Shown in pieces: positions 46,019-56,403 of a stretch of DNA of 64,000 nucleotides (position 1 is its first letter; each line of letters starts with the position of its first letter). The notes beneath the pieces were generated by a model. It was not told the DNA's origin and did no database searches. It saw nothing but the letters and a program-made list of their open reading frames with translations. The stretch is from Tretioscincus oriximinensis (Eukaryota; Chordata; Lepidosauria; Squamata; Gymnophthalmidae). The stretch is taken from positions 2,176,382-2,240,381 of the forward strand of contig JAJVDF010000027.1 of assembly GCA_022410635.1 (NCBI GenBank). Reading direction: 5' to 3'. The position numbers were made by a program, and so were the translations under genes.

Positions 46019-46224
46019 GCATCAAGCTGCTTCATGCAGACACAGGTATATGCAGCTAGTCCACTCCAAGCTAATCCAAATTAACTAAAGTGTTTCAAGA
46101 CAGATGATGAAAAGACACCTAACATTTTGAACACATGAGCTATGTCCTATGCTCAAATACAAGAAAAGCAACTGGGGGGATCCTCTCAAGTGATTCTGGG
46201 GTTAGCTGAAGGGCCGCAGATATA

Positions 46225-46443
46225 AGGATTGTATCAGTATTTATTACGGTCGTAAACCAGTACAAAAGGGCACTGCCCTACATTAAAGATTTACAAATTT
46301 GCCACCTCTTAAAACATAGAAAGGCGTTGCATCGGCAATATAAAAACTTTTGTTTGGGTTAAAATAGTGATAGTTGTCGCAACACACATAGTCTGTACGC
46401 ACTTGTCAGTGGCAGTGTCTGCTTCCTATGTTGGCATGTCTGT
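46225..46443 (-). mobile_element. 3' UTR of the LINE at 46444-47117
   Basis: Read on the minus strand it follows the ORF2 stop and ends TTTACGACCGTAATAAATAC, close to a TGATACAAT terminus near 46225. No long poly(A) is seen. Confidence 0.55.
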
Positions 46444-47117
46444 TCACATTGCGTTCATCATCTCTCTGCATGTTTTAATCGCTACAGCGCTGAATCTAGC
46501 GACGTTTGATGTTATTTCGGGTTTGTCATCGTTCAGCAACAGTGAGATATAAAATTTACCCGTGCCACCTGGATGACCTTTTAAAATTGGTGTGATAAAT
46601 TTTTCCCTAGTGTCTCTATAGAACTGGCAGCACAGAAGTATATGCTCGGTCGTTTCAATATCGCCTGAGCCACATGGGCACAGTCTCTCAGCTAGAGGGA
46701 TCCTTTGATATTTTCCTTCAATAACTGCTGATGGGAGGGCTTGGCAGCGGATTAGAGTAAAAGCCCTACGTTGGCTTGGCACTTCTAGGTTGGTTAAATA
46801 TGTCATAGGTGTTACCTTATACTTTCTGGAATCACTAGCGATAAAAAAGGGGCTCTGGCCAGGTCTTGCTGCCGTTCCATGTCAAAAATTTGTTGTTTAA
46901 TAGCTGCCTTTGCCTGTTCATAGCCCACTTTTAAAAGATGTTCGGGTAGAAAACCTAGGGTTGAGACTTTATTTATTATTTGTTTTTTCCAGGTTGATTG
47001 AAATTCATCTCTCAGAGTTAGTGGGACCAAACCGAGTGGAGTTTGTAGAATTCTGAGCCAGTAATTTAGAGTACTTATCCATATCCTGGCTTCCATACTT
47101 ATATAACCGGTCTCCAA
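46444..47117 (-). pseudogene. Frameshifted non-LTR retrotransposon ORF2 C-terminus
   Basis: Two adjacent minus-strand frames (47117-46812 and 46806-46444) form the end of a LINE ORF2. The first reads WISTLNYWLRILQTPLGLVP and KVSTLGFLPEHLLKVGYEQA; the second reads SQRRAFTLIRCQALPSAVIE and then RLCPCGSGDIETTEHILLCC, a Cys/His motif typical of I/Jockey-superfamily C-termini. They are joined by a frameshift near 46810. Upstream reverse transcriptase sequence is absent. It is the best copy of the family also found at 1886-2345. Confidence 0.8.
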
Positions 47118-47123
47118 CCCTAT

Positions 47124-47234
47124 GATATAAGGAGTGAATGGCCGTTGAGCTCTGAGGTGTCTTCAACCCACTCTTCAGNGATATAAGGAGTGAATGGCCG
47201 TTGAGCTCTGACGTGTCTTCAACCCACTCTTCAG
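47124..47234. repeat. 55-bp direct duplication around an N
   Basis: 47124-47178 and 47180-47234 are the same 55 bp apart from one base, with N at 47179 between them. The arrangement suggests two contig ends that overlap but were placed side by side. Confidence 0.9.
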
Positions 47235-48877
47235 TAAAAGCACTATAACAGCAAATGACTTGGCATAAAAAGAGGAGTGTGTGATGTTTTTGGTAACTGA
47301 ATATGCAATGAGGGACCAGTATCCTACAGGCACTGTACTCCACAGTCAAAACATCAAGGAGATATTATGAGTATCTTGCTCACAATATCTTTTTTGCAAT
47401 GAATTCAATATATATCAATTATGTTCACTATTATATTAAACCACACTTTTGTCCTGTTTTCTTTCCAGTTCAGGTCCTTGAGGAACACCAGGTTGTGGTT
47501 GTTGAGAAATCCTATAGATTTCATAGAGGAAAGTTTAAAGAAGGAAGACATGTGAATGTTCTCTCCAGATTACCACAGATTCTTCCTCTATTACTCACAT
47601 AGCAGAATACTGGGCANAAGTCTGGAAAAAACAGTAAAATTACACATTATGTATGACAACCGATTTACTCTAATTGTTTTCCATTTCAAGACAGCAAAGA
47701 GAATAAAACCTAAGGCAACCCAAGAAGGTTCCGTCTCCCCTCCCCCACCCCTCAAATGGGACATTTTTCTTTTCTCAATTACTCGTAGGGTATTTTTTAA
47801 ATGAAATTATTAACTTACAAAATGTTATATTTTGCCAAAGCAGCAATATATGTGTGAAAAATTGCTGAACTGATAATACAGATTTATGGGGTAAGTACTT
47901 TGATGGTAAAACTGGATAGTAATTTACTCATAAATTCTGGGTTTTCTTTCATTGTCATTAATGTNCACGTTGGTGGAAATACACTCTGGTATCCACAATC
48001 AAACAGAGGACTGGAAATCTGGGNCACAGAGATGAATAAATCAGCCACAGAGCTAACTCTTCCATGGTCATAAATAGATTCAAGAACCTCCTTTTTTCAT
48101 CCAAATCTCTGCAGCATCGTATGGGTTGGAGCTAATCAAGCTTAGACATTTTAGGTAAAATTGTATGCCAATCTTGGGAGAAGCCAATTCCGAAAGCCTT
48201 CTGCTGGCAGGAGTGCAACTCTTAGTTCTCTTCTCTTTGCCAGGTATGGATATTAAAATAGCTTTTGAATCGCTTGACCGATTTACAGGCAGGCTTTGGG
48301 AAAGTTCCTCTTCACTTTTTGTTTTAAAGATGACACTGGGGGTGAATATCATAGGAGATTTAGACTACAGTATATCCAGACTGCAGTGTTTCAGGTCTGA
48401 ATAGCATTAATGAATTTAAACCTTTGAATCCTTACCATATCCTCAGCACACAAGGTTTTTATTTTTATTANTTTTGTTTTANCCCTTTCTGCATTGGGTN
48501 TCTTTCCAGATTATATCCCATAATAGTGATGTGTCACNGCATGCTATTATATATATATTATTTATGATTAGTCGGATGACCATATCATCAGGAAGGCANT
48601 TCTTACAATTTCTAGCATCTGCATGCTATTATATTAATCCAGAGTAAGGCCCACTGCAGAAAGACCTTAGGTTTTTAATAGTTCCAACGTGGNATTCTGC
48701 TCATCAGTTGCTAATAAATTATCTGTGGCCACAGTCATACATGCCTTTCGAACCTGGAAAACTGGACTGATGATGATGATGATGATGATAACGACGATGA
48801 CAACAACAACAATAATAATCATAAACAACTATAAGCTCCATCTGCTGAAGCTAGAGTTCTTGGTGCACTGTGGCATT
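47235..48877. other. Unrecognised DNA
   Basis: No transposon or gene was recognised. A (GAT)n-like patch followed by ACAACAACAATAATAAT lies at 48768-48825. A splice-acceptor-like TTTTCTTTCCAG precedes a short open frame at about 47467, but no matching exons are visible. Confidence 0.4.
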
Positions 48878-49131
48878 GAGAGCCAGTTTGGTGTAGTGGT
48901 TAGTGTTGGACTTGCACCTGGTACTCTCCCAGTTCAATTCCCCACTNCTCCATGAAAGCCAGCTGGGTGNTCTTGGGCCAATCACAGTTCTTTGAACTCT
49001 CTCAGCCCCACCTACTTCACAGGATGTCTGTTGTGGAGAAAGCAACAAAAGCTATGTGCGCCACCCTATGGTTGGCCGTCCTGAGACCTTCGGGTATAGG
49101 GCGGGATATAAGTACAAATAAATAAATAAAT
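48878..49131 (+). mobile_element. tRNA-derived SINE (family B), full length with L2-like tail
   Basis: Head GAGAGCCAGTTTGGTGTAG with A box TAGTGGTTAGTG, B box CAGTTCAATTCCCCACT, body CAGCTGGGTGNTCTTGGGCC and CTCTCAGCCCCACCTACTTC, then GTCCTGAGACCTTCGGGTAT and GGGCGGGATATAAGTAC with an (AAAT)n tail. The 3' end equals the end of the L2-like LINEs in this window, so the SINE probably uses L2 proteins to move. RNA polymerase III promoter inferred from the A and B boxes. Confidence 0.85.
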
Positions 49132-49164
49132 AATAAATATATTATCACAGCACATCTCAGTTTA

Positions 49165-49345
49165 ATCTAGATGAGTGTGGTCCAACATTTAGTTACCCGA
49201 GGGCCAATCAAACTTTAGTATAGGAATGTGAGGGCCAGAGTGATGTCACTTCCAGGGCAGGACAGGAAGTGATATCACTTTTGGGTGGGGAGGAAGTGAT
49301 GTCACTCCGGGTGCCATTTCTGGAAGCAGATTCCAAAAGTGACAN
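49165..49345. other. Cluster of GTGATRTCAC palindromes
   Basis: Three copies: AGTGATGTCACTT (49239-49251), AAGTGATATCACTT (49267-49280, a perfect palindrome) and AAGTGATGTCACT (about 49294-49306), plus a decayed fourth. The sequence before them (GTGGTCCAACATTTAG, CGAGGGCCAATCAAAC) resembles one end of a hAT-type element. The palindromes are CRE-like in shape; function is unknown. Confidence 0.5.
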
Positions 49346-49634
49346 CATTTGAGTGCCCAAGACAAGTTTTAATCATAGTTGTAATGGTAATTCCTTGGAT
49401 TTGGGGTTCCTCCCTTGTTGCTTTTAATTTTTATTTCTGGGTAGCCTGTTTCAGAGGCTGTTTAAGTTTCATTTTTGATCGAGTTAAAGGGAATGTGTGT
49501 TTTCTGTCTCCTTGCCTGCCCAAGGTTCTGAGGCCAGTGACTGGACCTGCCATCTGCATGCTAATGAAGTCTATGGCAGGCCTGAATGTCATGAAATAAG
49601 ACTCAATGAGGAAAGGGCCAAAGATGTTCTAAGA

Positions 49635-49766
49635 CAGGAGTGTCAAACTGTGGCCCTCCAGATGTTCCTGAACTACAACTGTTCAGNAGAGTGAGTATGT
49701 TGTTTGAAGTGGAATGTTGGCAGTTATANTTCAGCAAGATCTGGAGGGCCACAGTTTGGCACAGAG
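49635..49766. mobile_element. hAT-like foldback element
   Basis: Left end CAGGAGTGTCAAACTGTGG, CCCTCCAGATGTTCCTGAAC and right end CAAGATCTGGAGGGCCACAG, TTTGGCACAGAG form long inverted repeats with CTACAACTG and AGTTATANTTCAG inside. This is the familiar CAGNGGTGTCAAACTGTGGCCCTCCAGAT-type terminus of reptile hAT MITEs. An 8-bp duplication is not clear. Confidence 0.65.
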
Positions 49767-51290
49767 TTAGATACCTTCCTTGTTTCCTTCCTCCTTCCAA
49801 ACATACCAGAAAAATATAATATAATTTGGATGTACTTTGGGCTGATTATAGAGTTGCGATGTTCTAAATAAAGCCATGGAAATTGATAACAGATTGGTTG
49901 AGCTGTACTATATAATAGTAGAATGTTTATAAATCTTATGTAGTCCATATTTTATCTTGCTGAGTTTAGCTATTCATTTTCTTTTCATGTAAGTTTGCTT
50001 TTTTTGTGAGGTGTATATGAAAACATGTGGGGTATATCTATTAACGGTATTTCTGGTATGATCCACCTTTTAAAAACATAGGGCTTTGTAAATATAATTA
50101 ATATANGATCAATTCATTATTTCAAAAATGTGTCACAAGGCCCTGACAAACATGTTCTTTTAGATTTCGATTTAGTGGTGACAGAGTCATTTATTTTCAC
50201 TGACTTAATCTGCATCACCTTGGAAAAAAAGAAAAGATAGATTGTACCTTTTTCTTTCTTTCAATGTCTGTATATCTCAGGCTTGTATGAAAAGTTTTAA
50301 CTTCCTTTATTAGTTGTAAAAAGTAAGCAAAGCTGATACTTGGGCTATTCTGTAAAAGAAGGGATAAAGTCCATTTTGCTGCACAATTTAAATTCACAAT
50401 TTATCCCTGTATTGCATGAAAGTCCGTTAATTATCCTGCTGTCTCCCAACCTGTCTCCAAAGAATCGAGTGACCACCTTTTTTAAATAAAATTGCAGATT
50501 TACAATTTTCCAGCTCACTGAGTTGCTAGTGTTTAAATATATTCAAAGTCCACTGCTAAAATGCCCTACCTCTCCTACAGCCAAGTTTTACTGAGTAGGC
50601 AGTTAGTGGAATTACATAAGTGAATGAGAAATTCACAAGCAGCCTAAGAGATCCTGGTAGAACATAAGAAGAAACATTATGCTTTTTGAGAAAATATTTA
50701 ATATATAGGACTTGGTGGTAAATTTTTAATCTCTGTGTGCGTCTCCATTATGTTTTTTATAATATTTTTACTTTTCTAATGCTTTGCTCGGTAGAGAACC
50801 AAAGAACCTTGTTTAATCTGAAGTTAATGGATACAGTAAAGTGTTACCATCAAGTGAGGCATTAAGTCACGGGATCTACATGGAGATATCAATGCAATTC
50901 TTTTTGTAGTCATAGAAGTGGTTCCCCATTATCTCCTGCTAGGGAGATGCTGCGCATCAGAATTAAAGTGTATGTCCTTTTTTCAGACATTAATTATATT
51001 ACTATGCNATGTGAGGCCAATTGAAATACGTTTTCCAAGTGAAATGTTATGAATGTGAGCAAATAGGAATGCTGTTTTAAGGAATATAAGAAGAGAAGTT
51101 CTAATTTAGTGAGCATGTGGTCATACATGTGCTTTAAACCCATCTTTAGGCCTGGATAATGTTACTACACTGCCCCCCCCAAAATATATCTTTTTTTAAT
51201 TTTTACTAGTTTTCATCCAGTTCTTCAGGATGGACTGTGACTTTGCCCAGATAGATGTTTGGAATGTTTTGTGAGTTGGAAATAAGGTGT
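49767..51290. other. AT-rich DNA, nothing recognised
   Basis: No transposon or exon was recognised. A C-run lies at about 51173-51180. Confidence 0.4.
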
Positions 51291-51540
51291 TGGAAGGAGA
51301 AAGGGAGGAATAGAAGAAGGAATGAAAGGAGAGAGAGAACATAAAGAGAAAGGAAAAGAAGGTATAAAAAGAATGAAAGAAAAAATAGGAAGGAAAGGGA
51401 AGCAACGAAAGAAGGAAAGCTAGGCAAGAAAGAAAATAAGGGGCACAGAAGGAAAGGATGAAGAAAAAGATGAAGAGATGAAGAAAAAAGAAGTAAAGAG
51501 GAAACCATATAGTGGAAAGAAGGAAGGAAGAGGAGGAGGA
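51291..51540. repeat. Polypurine tract, about 250 bp
   Basis: Nearly all A and G on the plus strand, made of irregular GGAAA, GAAAG and AAGAAG units with few pyrimidines. The Ser/Phe/Leu-rich open frames on the minus strand are its translation, not genes. Such tracts can form triplex (H-DNA) structures. Confidence 0.85.
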
Positions 51541-51599
51541 CTCATTGGTTATTGTCCTTCAGTTTTNTCAACCTGAGGGAAATCAGGTACATGAGCTTT

Positions 51600-51710
51600 T
51601 GTTCTTCTCCTCATAATAGAAACCTTGTAAAGTAGGTGGGGCTGAGAGAGCTCTGAAAAACTGTGACCAACCTAAGGTCAATTCAGTGTGCAATTGAACC
51701 AATAGAATTT
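51600..51710 (-). mobile_element. Old tRNA-derived SINE (family B) fragment
   Basis: AAGTAGGTGGGGCTGAGAGA, GCTCTGAAAAACTGTGACCA and CCTAAGGTCAATTCAGTGTG match, in reverse, the middle of the copy at 48878-49131. It is diverged and lacks both ends. Confidence 0.6.
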
Positions 51711-51730
51711 CTGATAAATCTGGGGACNGG

Positions 51731-53416
51731 CTGTAATTGAATATAAATAAACTTATGAATATTGATTATTTTTGTAAATAATTGTATGTAAATTGGGAAT
51801 TCCTCCCTCCTTTTGTGTTTTATAATTTATTGTCTCATGAAAGTGAAAAGACACTTCAAATAACTGTATTCTAGAGCTCACTATTTTTTCCCCAAAAATT
51901 GAGCTTAATTATCTTGTAGTAAATAATGCATACATAAATTCTTGACCTCAAAGCAATATATAACTTGTTCTATCCAGGAAGATTTATTAGTCTATAAAGT
52001 GTTATAATTAGGGAAGTAAGAAATTCTTCGAACTATGAATATTTTAACAAATNACGTGTAATATGATTTGTAGCAAATCTTTCAACTTGAAGCCTCTAGT
52101 TTCCCTGAAACCACTATTGGACCAGGATTTTTCTTGTACACCACTAGCTCACTTGCTTCTGCAAGGCTTTCACCATTAGCCAATGCTTCATTTCCCACAT
52201 AGCATCTCCTGTATCTTCTGCTCAGAATTGGAAGAATTTTGGAAATATTTGCACAGTTTAGAAATCAGTGCTTGCTCTTTTCTAATTGAATGACCTGAAG
52301 AAGTGAAATATCCTCATGGACTTGTAGTCAACGATTCATTAAAACACTTGATGGGCAGCATACAAATAAGAACTCTGACAGGTTTTTACTCCATGTTTCA
52401 GTGGCCATATTGCTGCTGTACAACTGCCATCCAGATGGAACTACCTTATCCATGGACGAAAACACTAANGAGTATGAATAGTCGTAAAGGCTACTTCCCT
52501 GTGTTCAGAAACAACCACCTAGTCATTATCATCACTGTTGTGAAACAAGTTCACCTTCTTTTGATATCAGTGCAACCAGGGGCAATGGGTGGTCTGTGAA
52601 TGCCACACCATAAAGAGCTCCTCATAAAGAGCTCCTCTTATGACAAGTTGCATTTGGGGCCTGCCTTAGTCTACACTAGNACGGAGATAGCAGGGTCCTA
52701 ATCCAAGAAGTAGTTCAGAATAAGGCTCAGGACTTCCTTATGAATATGATTTTCCTTTTTCCCCGCAGGGTACCTATAAATATGATTTTCTTAGCTTTAC
52801 TGGTCATTGTTGTGTCAGAGCTTGGTGAATTCCTTTTGGCACTTCTACTTGCGTATTTTTCTCAAACCATGTCCTCACCCCCAGAGAATTTGCCTAGATC
52901 ACCTCTGCTTCAGAATTACTCACCTATAGTATTTAAGCTCCTTCGTTTCAGCTCTGCATGTGTGCGTTTTCCTCACAATAGGATTACTTAATATTTAGCA
53001 GCATTATACAGTCCTAAATCTGGTTTGCAATGTGCATTTTTATTTGCTACAATGAGGCTGGAGATTAATNTTAAGACTGATTAATTTCATCTTCAACAGT
53101 GGGTCAGCTATATAAAATCAGTAAAAAGGCAAACGGTAGTATGGCCAGATAACTGACTTTCTCAAAATGTACACACAAATGTAGTTGTAGGGCTACTCCA
53201 TTCAAAGTGTAAGAAACTCCACCACTCACATTTAAATAATATAATCTTTCATTCTGTAAAGGGATGTGTTTCATTCCCAAAGCATAACAANCATTTTAAA
53301 ATGTGCAACTATGAATGATCTTTTAGGAAGTGGGTAGGTGATATATTTCTGCTTATGAAGTAATTTCTGTTTCACAATAGAATTATTGACTTGTATGGGT
53401 TCTGAAGGTTTTTTAA
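51731..53416. other. Unrecognised DNA
   Basis: The frame at 52740-52991 is hydrophobic at its start (NMIFLALLVIVVSELGEFLL) and follows a pyrimidine-rich CCCCGCAG that resembles a splice acceptor. There is no donor, no neighbouring exon and no known family, so I do not call a gene. A small direct repeat CATAAAGAGCTCCT lies near 52609-52635. Confidence 0.4.
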
Positions 53417-53722
53417 GACACNGATAGNTCAGTCGCTTAGGAATTTGTCTCTCACCTGGGAGATCGGGTTTCGAAGCCTTGTGTGGGACGTGGGGAAGGG
53501 TGAGCACCTTCCACTAGCCTGTAGCTCTAGCCAACCCAGCTATTCGAAAGTATGAATTGCAAGAAATTGCAACTGACTGCAAGTAGATACATGGGAACCA
53601 CCATAGCCTGGTGNGGAAGATAGAATGGAAGCCTTCGGGCAAAATATATCCTTGTAAGCCGCTTTGAGTCCTTTTGAAAGGTGAGAAAAGCGGGGTATAA
53701 GAACCACCTTCTTCTTCTTCTT
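53417..53722 (+). mobile_element. tRNA-derived SINE (family A), full length
   Basis: A-box region GATAGNTCAGTCGCTTAGG, B box GGGTTTCGAAGCC, then CACCTTCCACTAGCCTGTAG, TGCAAGAAATTGCAACTGAC, ACATGGGAACCACCATAGCC, GCCGCTTTGAGTCC and GCGGGGTATAAGAACC with a (CTT)n tail. This is the reference copy for the family in this window; others are at 9546-9890, 24781-25590 and 58549-59058. RNA polymerase III transcription is inferred from the boxes. Confidence 0.88.
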
Positions 53723-54638
53723 TCCTAAATCAGGAATATCAAAAATAATCTTTACCTGTTATTTGTTTTAAATTCCAATTTTCCTCTTAGTAGCTATTAG
53801 CCAAATAACATATAAAATATATATTGCAGCTGTTCTTCTTGCCGATTGCTCAAATATGGAGGAATATTTTGTCTCTTCTATTTGTCTGTCTACTAGCATT
53901 ATACATAATGTACATTTTTCAGTAGAACTAACACTATTTCTTGAAGGTTTGTGTGTCTATGCATGTGTGTGTTTACAATGCTTATAAATTTAATAGGTTA
54001 GTATGCAAAGGAAAATAACAATGTCAGATGGATGTGTAAGCAACCAATTATTATAACCAAGCAAGAAGGGCCATTGCTTTGATGCAACAGTTTCTAGCAC
54101 TTTTTTCTTTGTATTTTATCTGTCCTCTACTCCTTGTTTCCTTTCCTACATCCCTTCTTTCTGACTTCTTCATTTCTATTTCCCTCATGATCTCTCCCTT
54201 TCACTATTTCCCTATCCTCTCTCCATCTAGCACTCTCACCTTCTTGGCCTCTTTCTCTGTCTCTTGCTTTTCTTTCCCTTTTCCTCTAGTGAGTTGACAA
54301 TCCTCCTTCTGGCTCAGGGAGTAAAAAAGGTAGATTCTGTAGCCTTCCAGTTTGGATATGNTTGATATGATTGTGTGAGAAGGTCTACATATACGCAAAG
54401 CANACATGCCCCCCTTTCCTAGTCACAGTGTGGGGGATGGGCAGAGGGTAGTTGAGATCAGAAGGCCTGGGCATTTGCCTGGGCTTTTGCCTGATTACTT
54501 GTACTGTTCTGAGATGCTTTGGGACTACTGCTAAGAAATTCATTCCAGTAAGGAGCAGGAATGAATGCTGGATTCATGAGGAACAGTGGCAAACTTAGTA
54601 GTGCTTATTGTATTAATTAGCAGGATCATTCCCTAGTC
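53723..54638. other. Unrecognised DNA with a pyrimidine-rich part
   Basis: 54105-54295 is strongly C/T-rich on the plus strand (TTTCCCTATCCTCTCTCC and similar). No gene was recognised. Confidence 0.45.
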
Positions 54639-54641
54639 TAA

Positions 54642-55065
54642 AGCCCTGTACACACGATGAGATAAATCACAAAAGGAGCTGAAAACCCAGCATAATCCAA
54701 TCATCCATCCGTGCATACTTTACTTTCAAAATCCGCGCGGAGCTGGTGAGCGAAATGCGCATGGAAGACAAGGAAGTCTGTACTTCACATGTTACCCAGC
54801 TGTGATCTATATTCCTGGCTGGCTGGTGTCTTCCCATGGTATCACAAGTCCTGCACATCAACAGCACACACCAGGACAAAGGCAGCTTCCTTATAAAAGG
54901 AGAGTTAGNGTTAGTGTCAGAAAACACCAGCAATCTGTTTTTGTGACACTAGAGCCTTTTCCTAGGTATTTCCCAAGAGAATAATGGAAACTCCATTGTC
55001 CAGAGGAGCAGAGCAACCATGAAGATCCTATGATCCAGGTAGGAAAACCTCATGTGCATGGGGCC
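54642..55065. mobile_element. Harbinger-like non-autonomous DNA transposon
   Basis: Left end AGCCCTGTACACACGATGAG and right end CCTCATGTGCATGGGGCC are inverted repeats with a few mismatches, flanked by TAA (54639-54641 and 55066-55068). The TWA-type duplication and GTNCACAC terminus agree with the element at 38209-38616, but the bodies are not visibly alike. About 424 bp, no transposase. Confidence 0.65.
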
Positions 55066-55068
55066 TAA

Positions 55069-55891
55069 GTGCAGAAAAATCCTAAATGAAAAGAATAACA
55101 ACTTTTAAAACATGAACGTTAAAACTTGATAAATTCCAACTGCAGAAAAGGAAGGTCAGTGGTAAAGGCATGGGAATAGATTTGGGGAGTGGGTAAAAAA
55201 GTGCCTGGTTTGAATAAAAATGCCCATGACACTGCATAATGTATTTTGGAAAAGTGACCATTCCAGAATCCAGTGAGCTGCATCGCCCAGGATACCAGGA
55301 ACATCACTAAAAACGTTCTGGTATGGTCAACTTTTCACAGCACCCAGGCTTGAAAAAGGCTATTGAAAACTCTGCTGTNTTGCTGCGCGGTTGATTTATG
55401 CATGTACTAGGAATGCTCTACAAATAAATCTTGTTACACTGGAAGGCAGATACTACGTAACTGAAGCCAAACCAGGAGTCACCGTATCATCGTTGTTTCA
55501 CTTTTGGGACTCTGTATCTGGACTGTTTGAACATTCTTAACAGGCCGACAGTTTTGCTGTTTATATTACTGATTATATTACTGTTATAATTGGAGTATGT
55601 TTGTTATGTTTGGATTGGCAAACATTTTGACTCTTGTGTGAGCATGTTGTTATTCCATGTCATTATATATTATACTGGATAGTTGCATATTTTTGTGAGA
55701 CTTTTCCTGTACTAGTGGGGAGTTNATTTCTCTGGGTGTTTGTATTCATGTGNCCCCCACTACTTCTGTTTCTGAGTGTAAATGATCCCACCAGAGATCA
55801 TCTCTAAACTTCTCAGTGCTTTTTATGCACATGAATACAGTTTTATTGGGTCTTATTCTGTTTTATACGTATTTCAGTCTATTAGGCTCAT
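55069..55891. other. Unrecognised DNA
   Basis: No transposon or exon was recognised. Several single N are present. Confidence 0.4.
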
Positions 55892-55946
55892 AATTGCATT
55901 AGCATGTGGAAACAGATCCCTATTGTTTCCACATGCTAATGCAATT
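55892..55946. repeat. Perfect 23-bp hairpin
   Basis: 55892-55914 and 55924-55946 are exact reverse complements (arms begin AATTGCATTAGC and end GCTAATGCAATT) around a 9-nt loop, GATCCCTAT. Confidence 0.85.
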
Positions 55947-55996
55947 GGGATATAATCTAAAATAATGCTAATGCAATTGGGATATAATCTAAAATA
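55933..55996. repeat. Perfect 32-bp tandem duplication
   Basis: 55933-55964 and 55965-55996 are identical 32-bp units starting ATGCTAATGCAATTGGG. The first unit overlaps the right arm of the 23-bp hairpin. Confidence 0.9.
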
Positions 55997-56055
55997 AGCA
56001 CCAGTGCTAAAGGACAGGAATTTGGCTTCTGAACATGAATTAAATATTTTACTAT

Positions 56056-56140
56056 AGTCCAGAGGTGTCCAACGGGTGACACTCCAGATATTACGGAACT
56101 ACAACTCCCAACATTCCATTCCCAGCACTAGAGTTTAGTG
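56056..56140 (+). mobile_element. hAT-like element, left end only
   Basis: CCAGAGGTGTCCAACGGGTG, ACTCCAGATATTACGGAACT and ACAACTCCCAACATTCC resemble the left half of the reptile hAT MITE type also seen at 49635-49766. The right half is missing; another element begins at 56141. Confidence 0.5.
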
Positions 56141-56396
56141 CAGGGGTCCTCAAACTACAGCACGCAGGCCACATGCAACCCTCTTAGGACATTTATCCGG
56201 CCTGCAAGATGTTGTTGTCACCGCTGTCTGTCCTGACTAGCAGCCAACTAGTCCTGGCTCACAGTAACACACTCCTTGCCTTTCATTAGCGCATGTGCAC
56301 AATGCACACTTCATGACACTAGGCGGCCCAAAAACTAGGTATTTGTTCATAGGAACAGTGAATTGCCCCCCTGTTTAAAAAGTTTGAGGATCCCTG
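56141..56396. mobile_element. hAT-like non-autonomous element
   Basis: Left end CAGGGGTCCTCAAACT and right end AGTTTGAGGATCCCTG are nearly perfect 16-bp inverted repeats of Charlie-type hAT form. Flanks GTTTAGTG (56133-56140) and GTCTAGTG (56396-56403) agree at 7 of 8 positions if the last G is shared. Body carries GCAGGCCACATGCAACCC and GGCCCAAAAACTAGG, no transposase frame. Confidence 0.75.
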
Positions 56397-56403
56397 TCTA
56401 GTG

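Noticed and set aside
46444..47117. A host zinc-finger gene suggested by Cys/His residues
   Set aside because: The CPCG...HILL motif and its context are those of a LINE ORF2 end; a related fossil copy lies at 1886-2345.
47467..47600. Possible exon after TTTTCTTTCCAG, reading EEHQVVVVEKSYRFHRGKFK
   Set aside because: The frame is short, has no known domain and no second exon nearby. It could be tested with RNA-seq, but I do not call it.
51196..51508. Serine-, phenylalanine- and leucine-rich minus-strand frames
   Set aside because: They are the complement of the polypurine tract.
52740..52991. Hydrophobic 83-codon frame after a splice-acceptor-like CCCCGCAG
   Set aside because: No donor site partner, no neighbouring exon and no recognised family; one acceptor-like motif is expected by chance in 64 kb.
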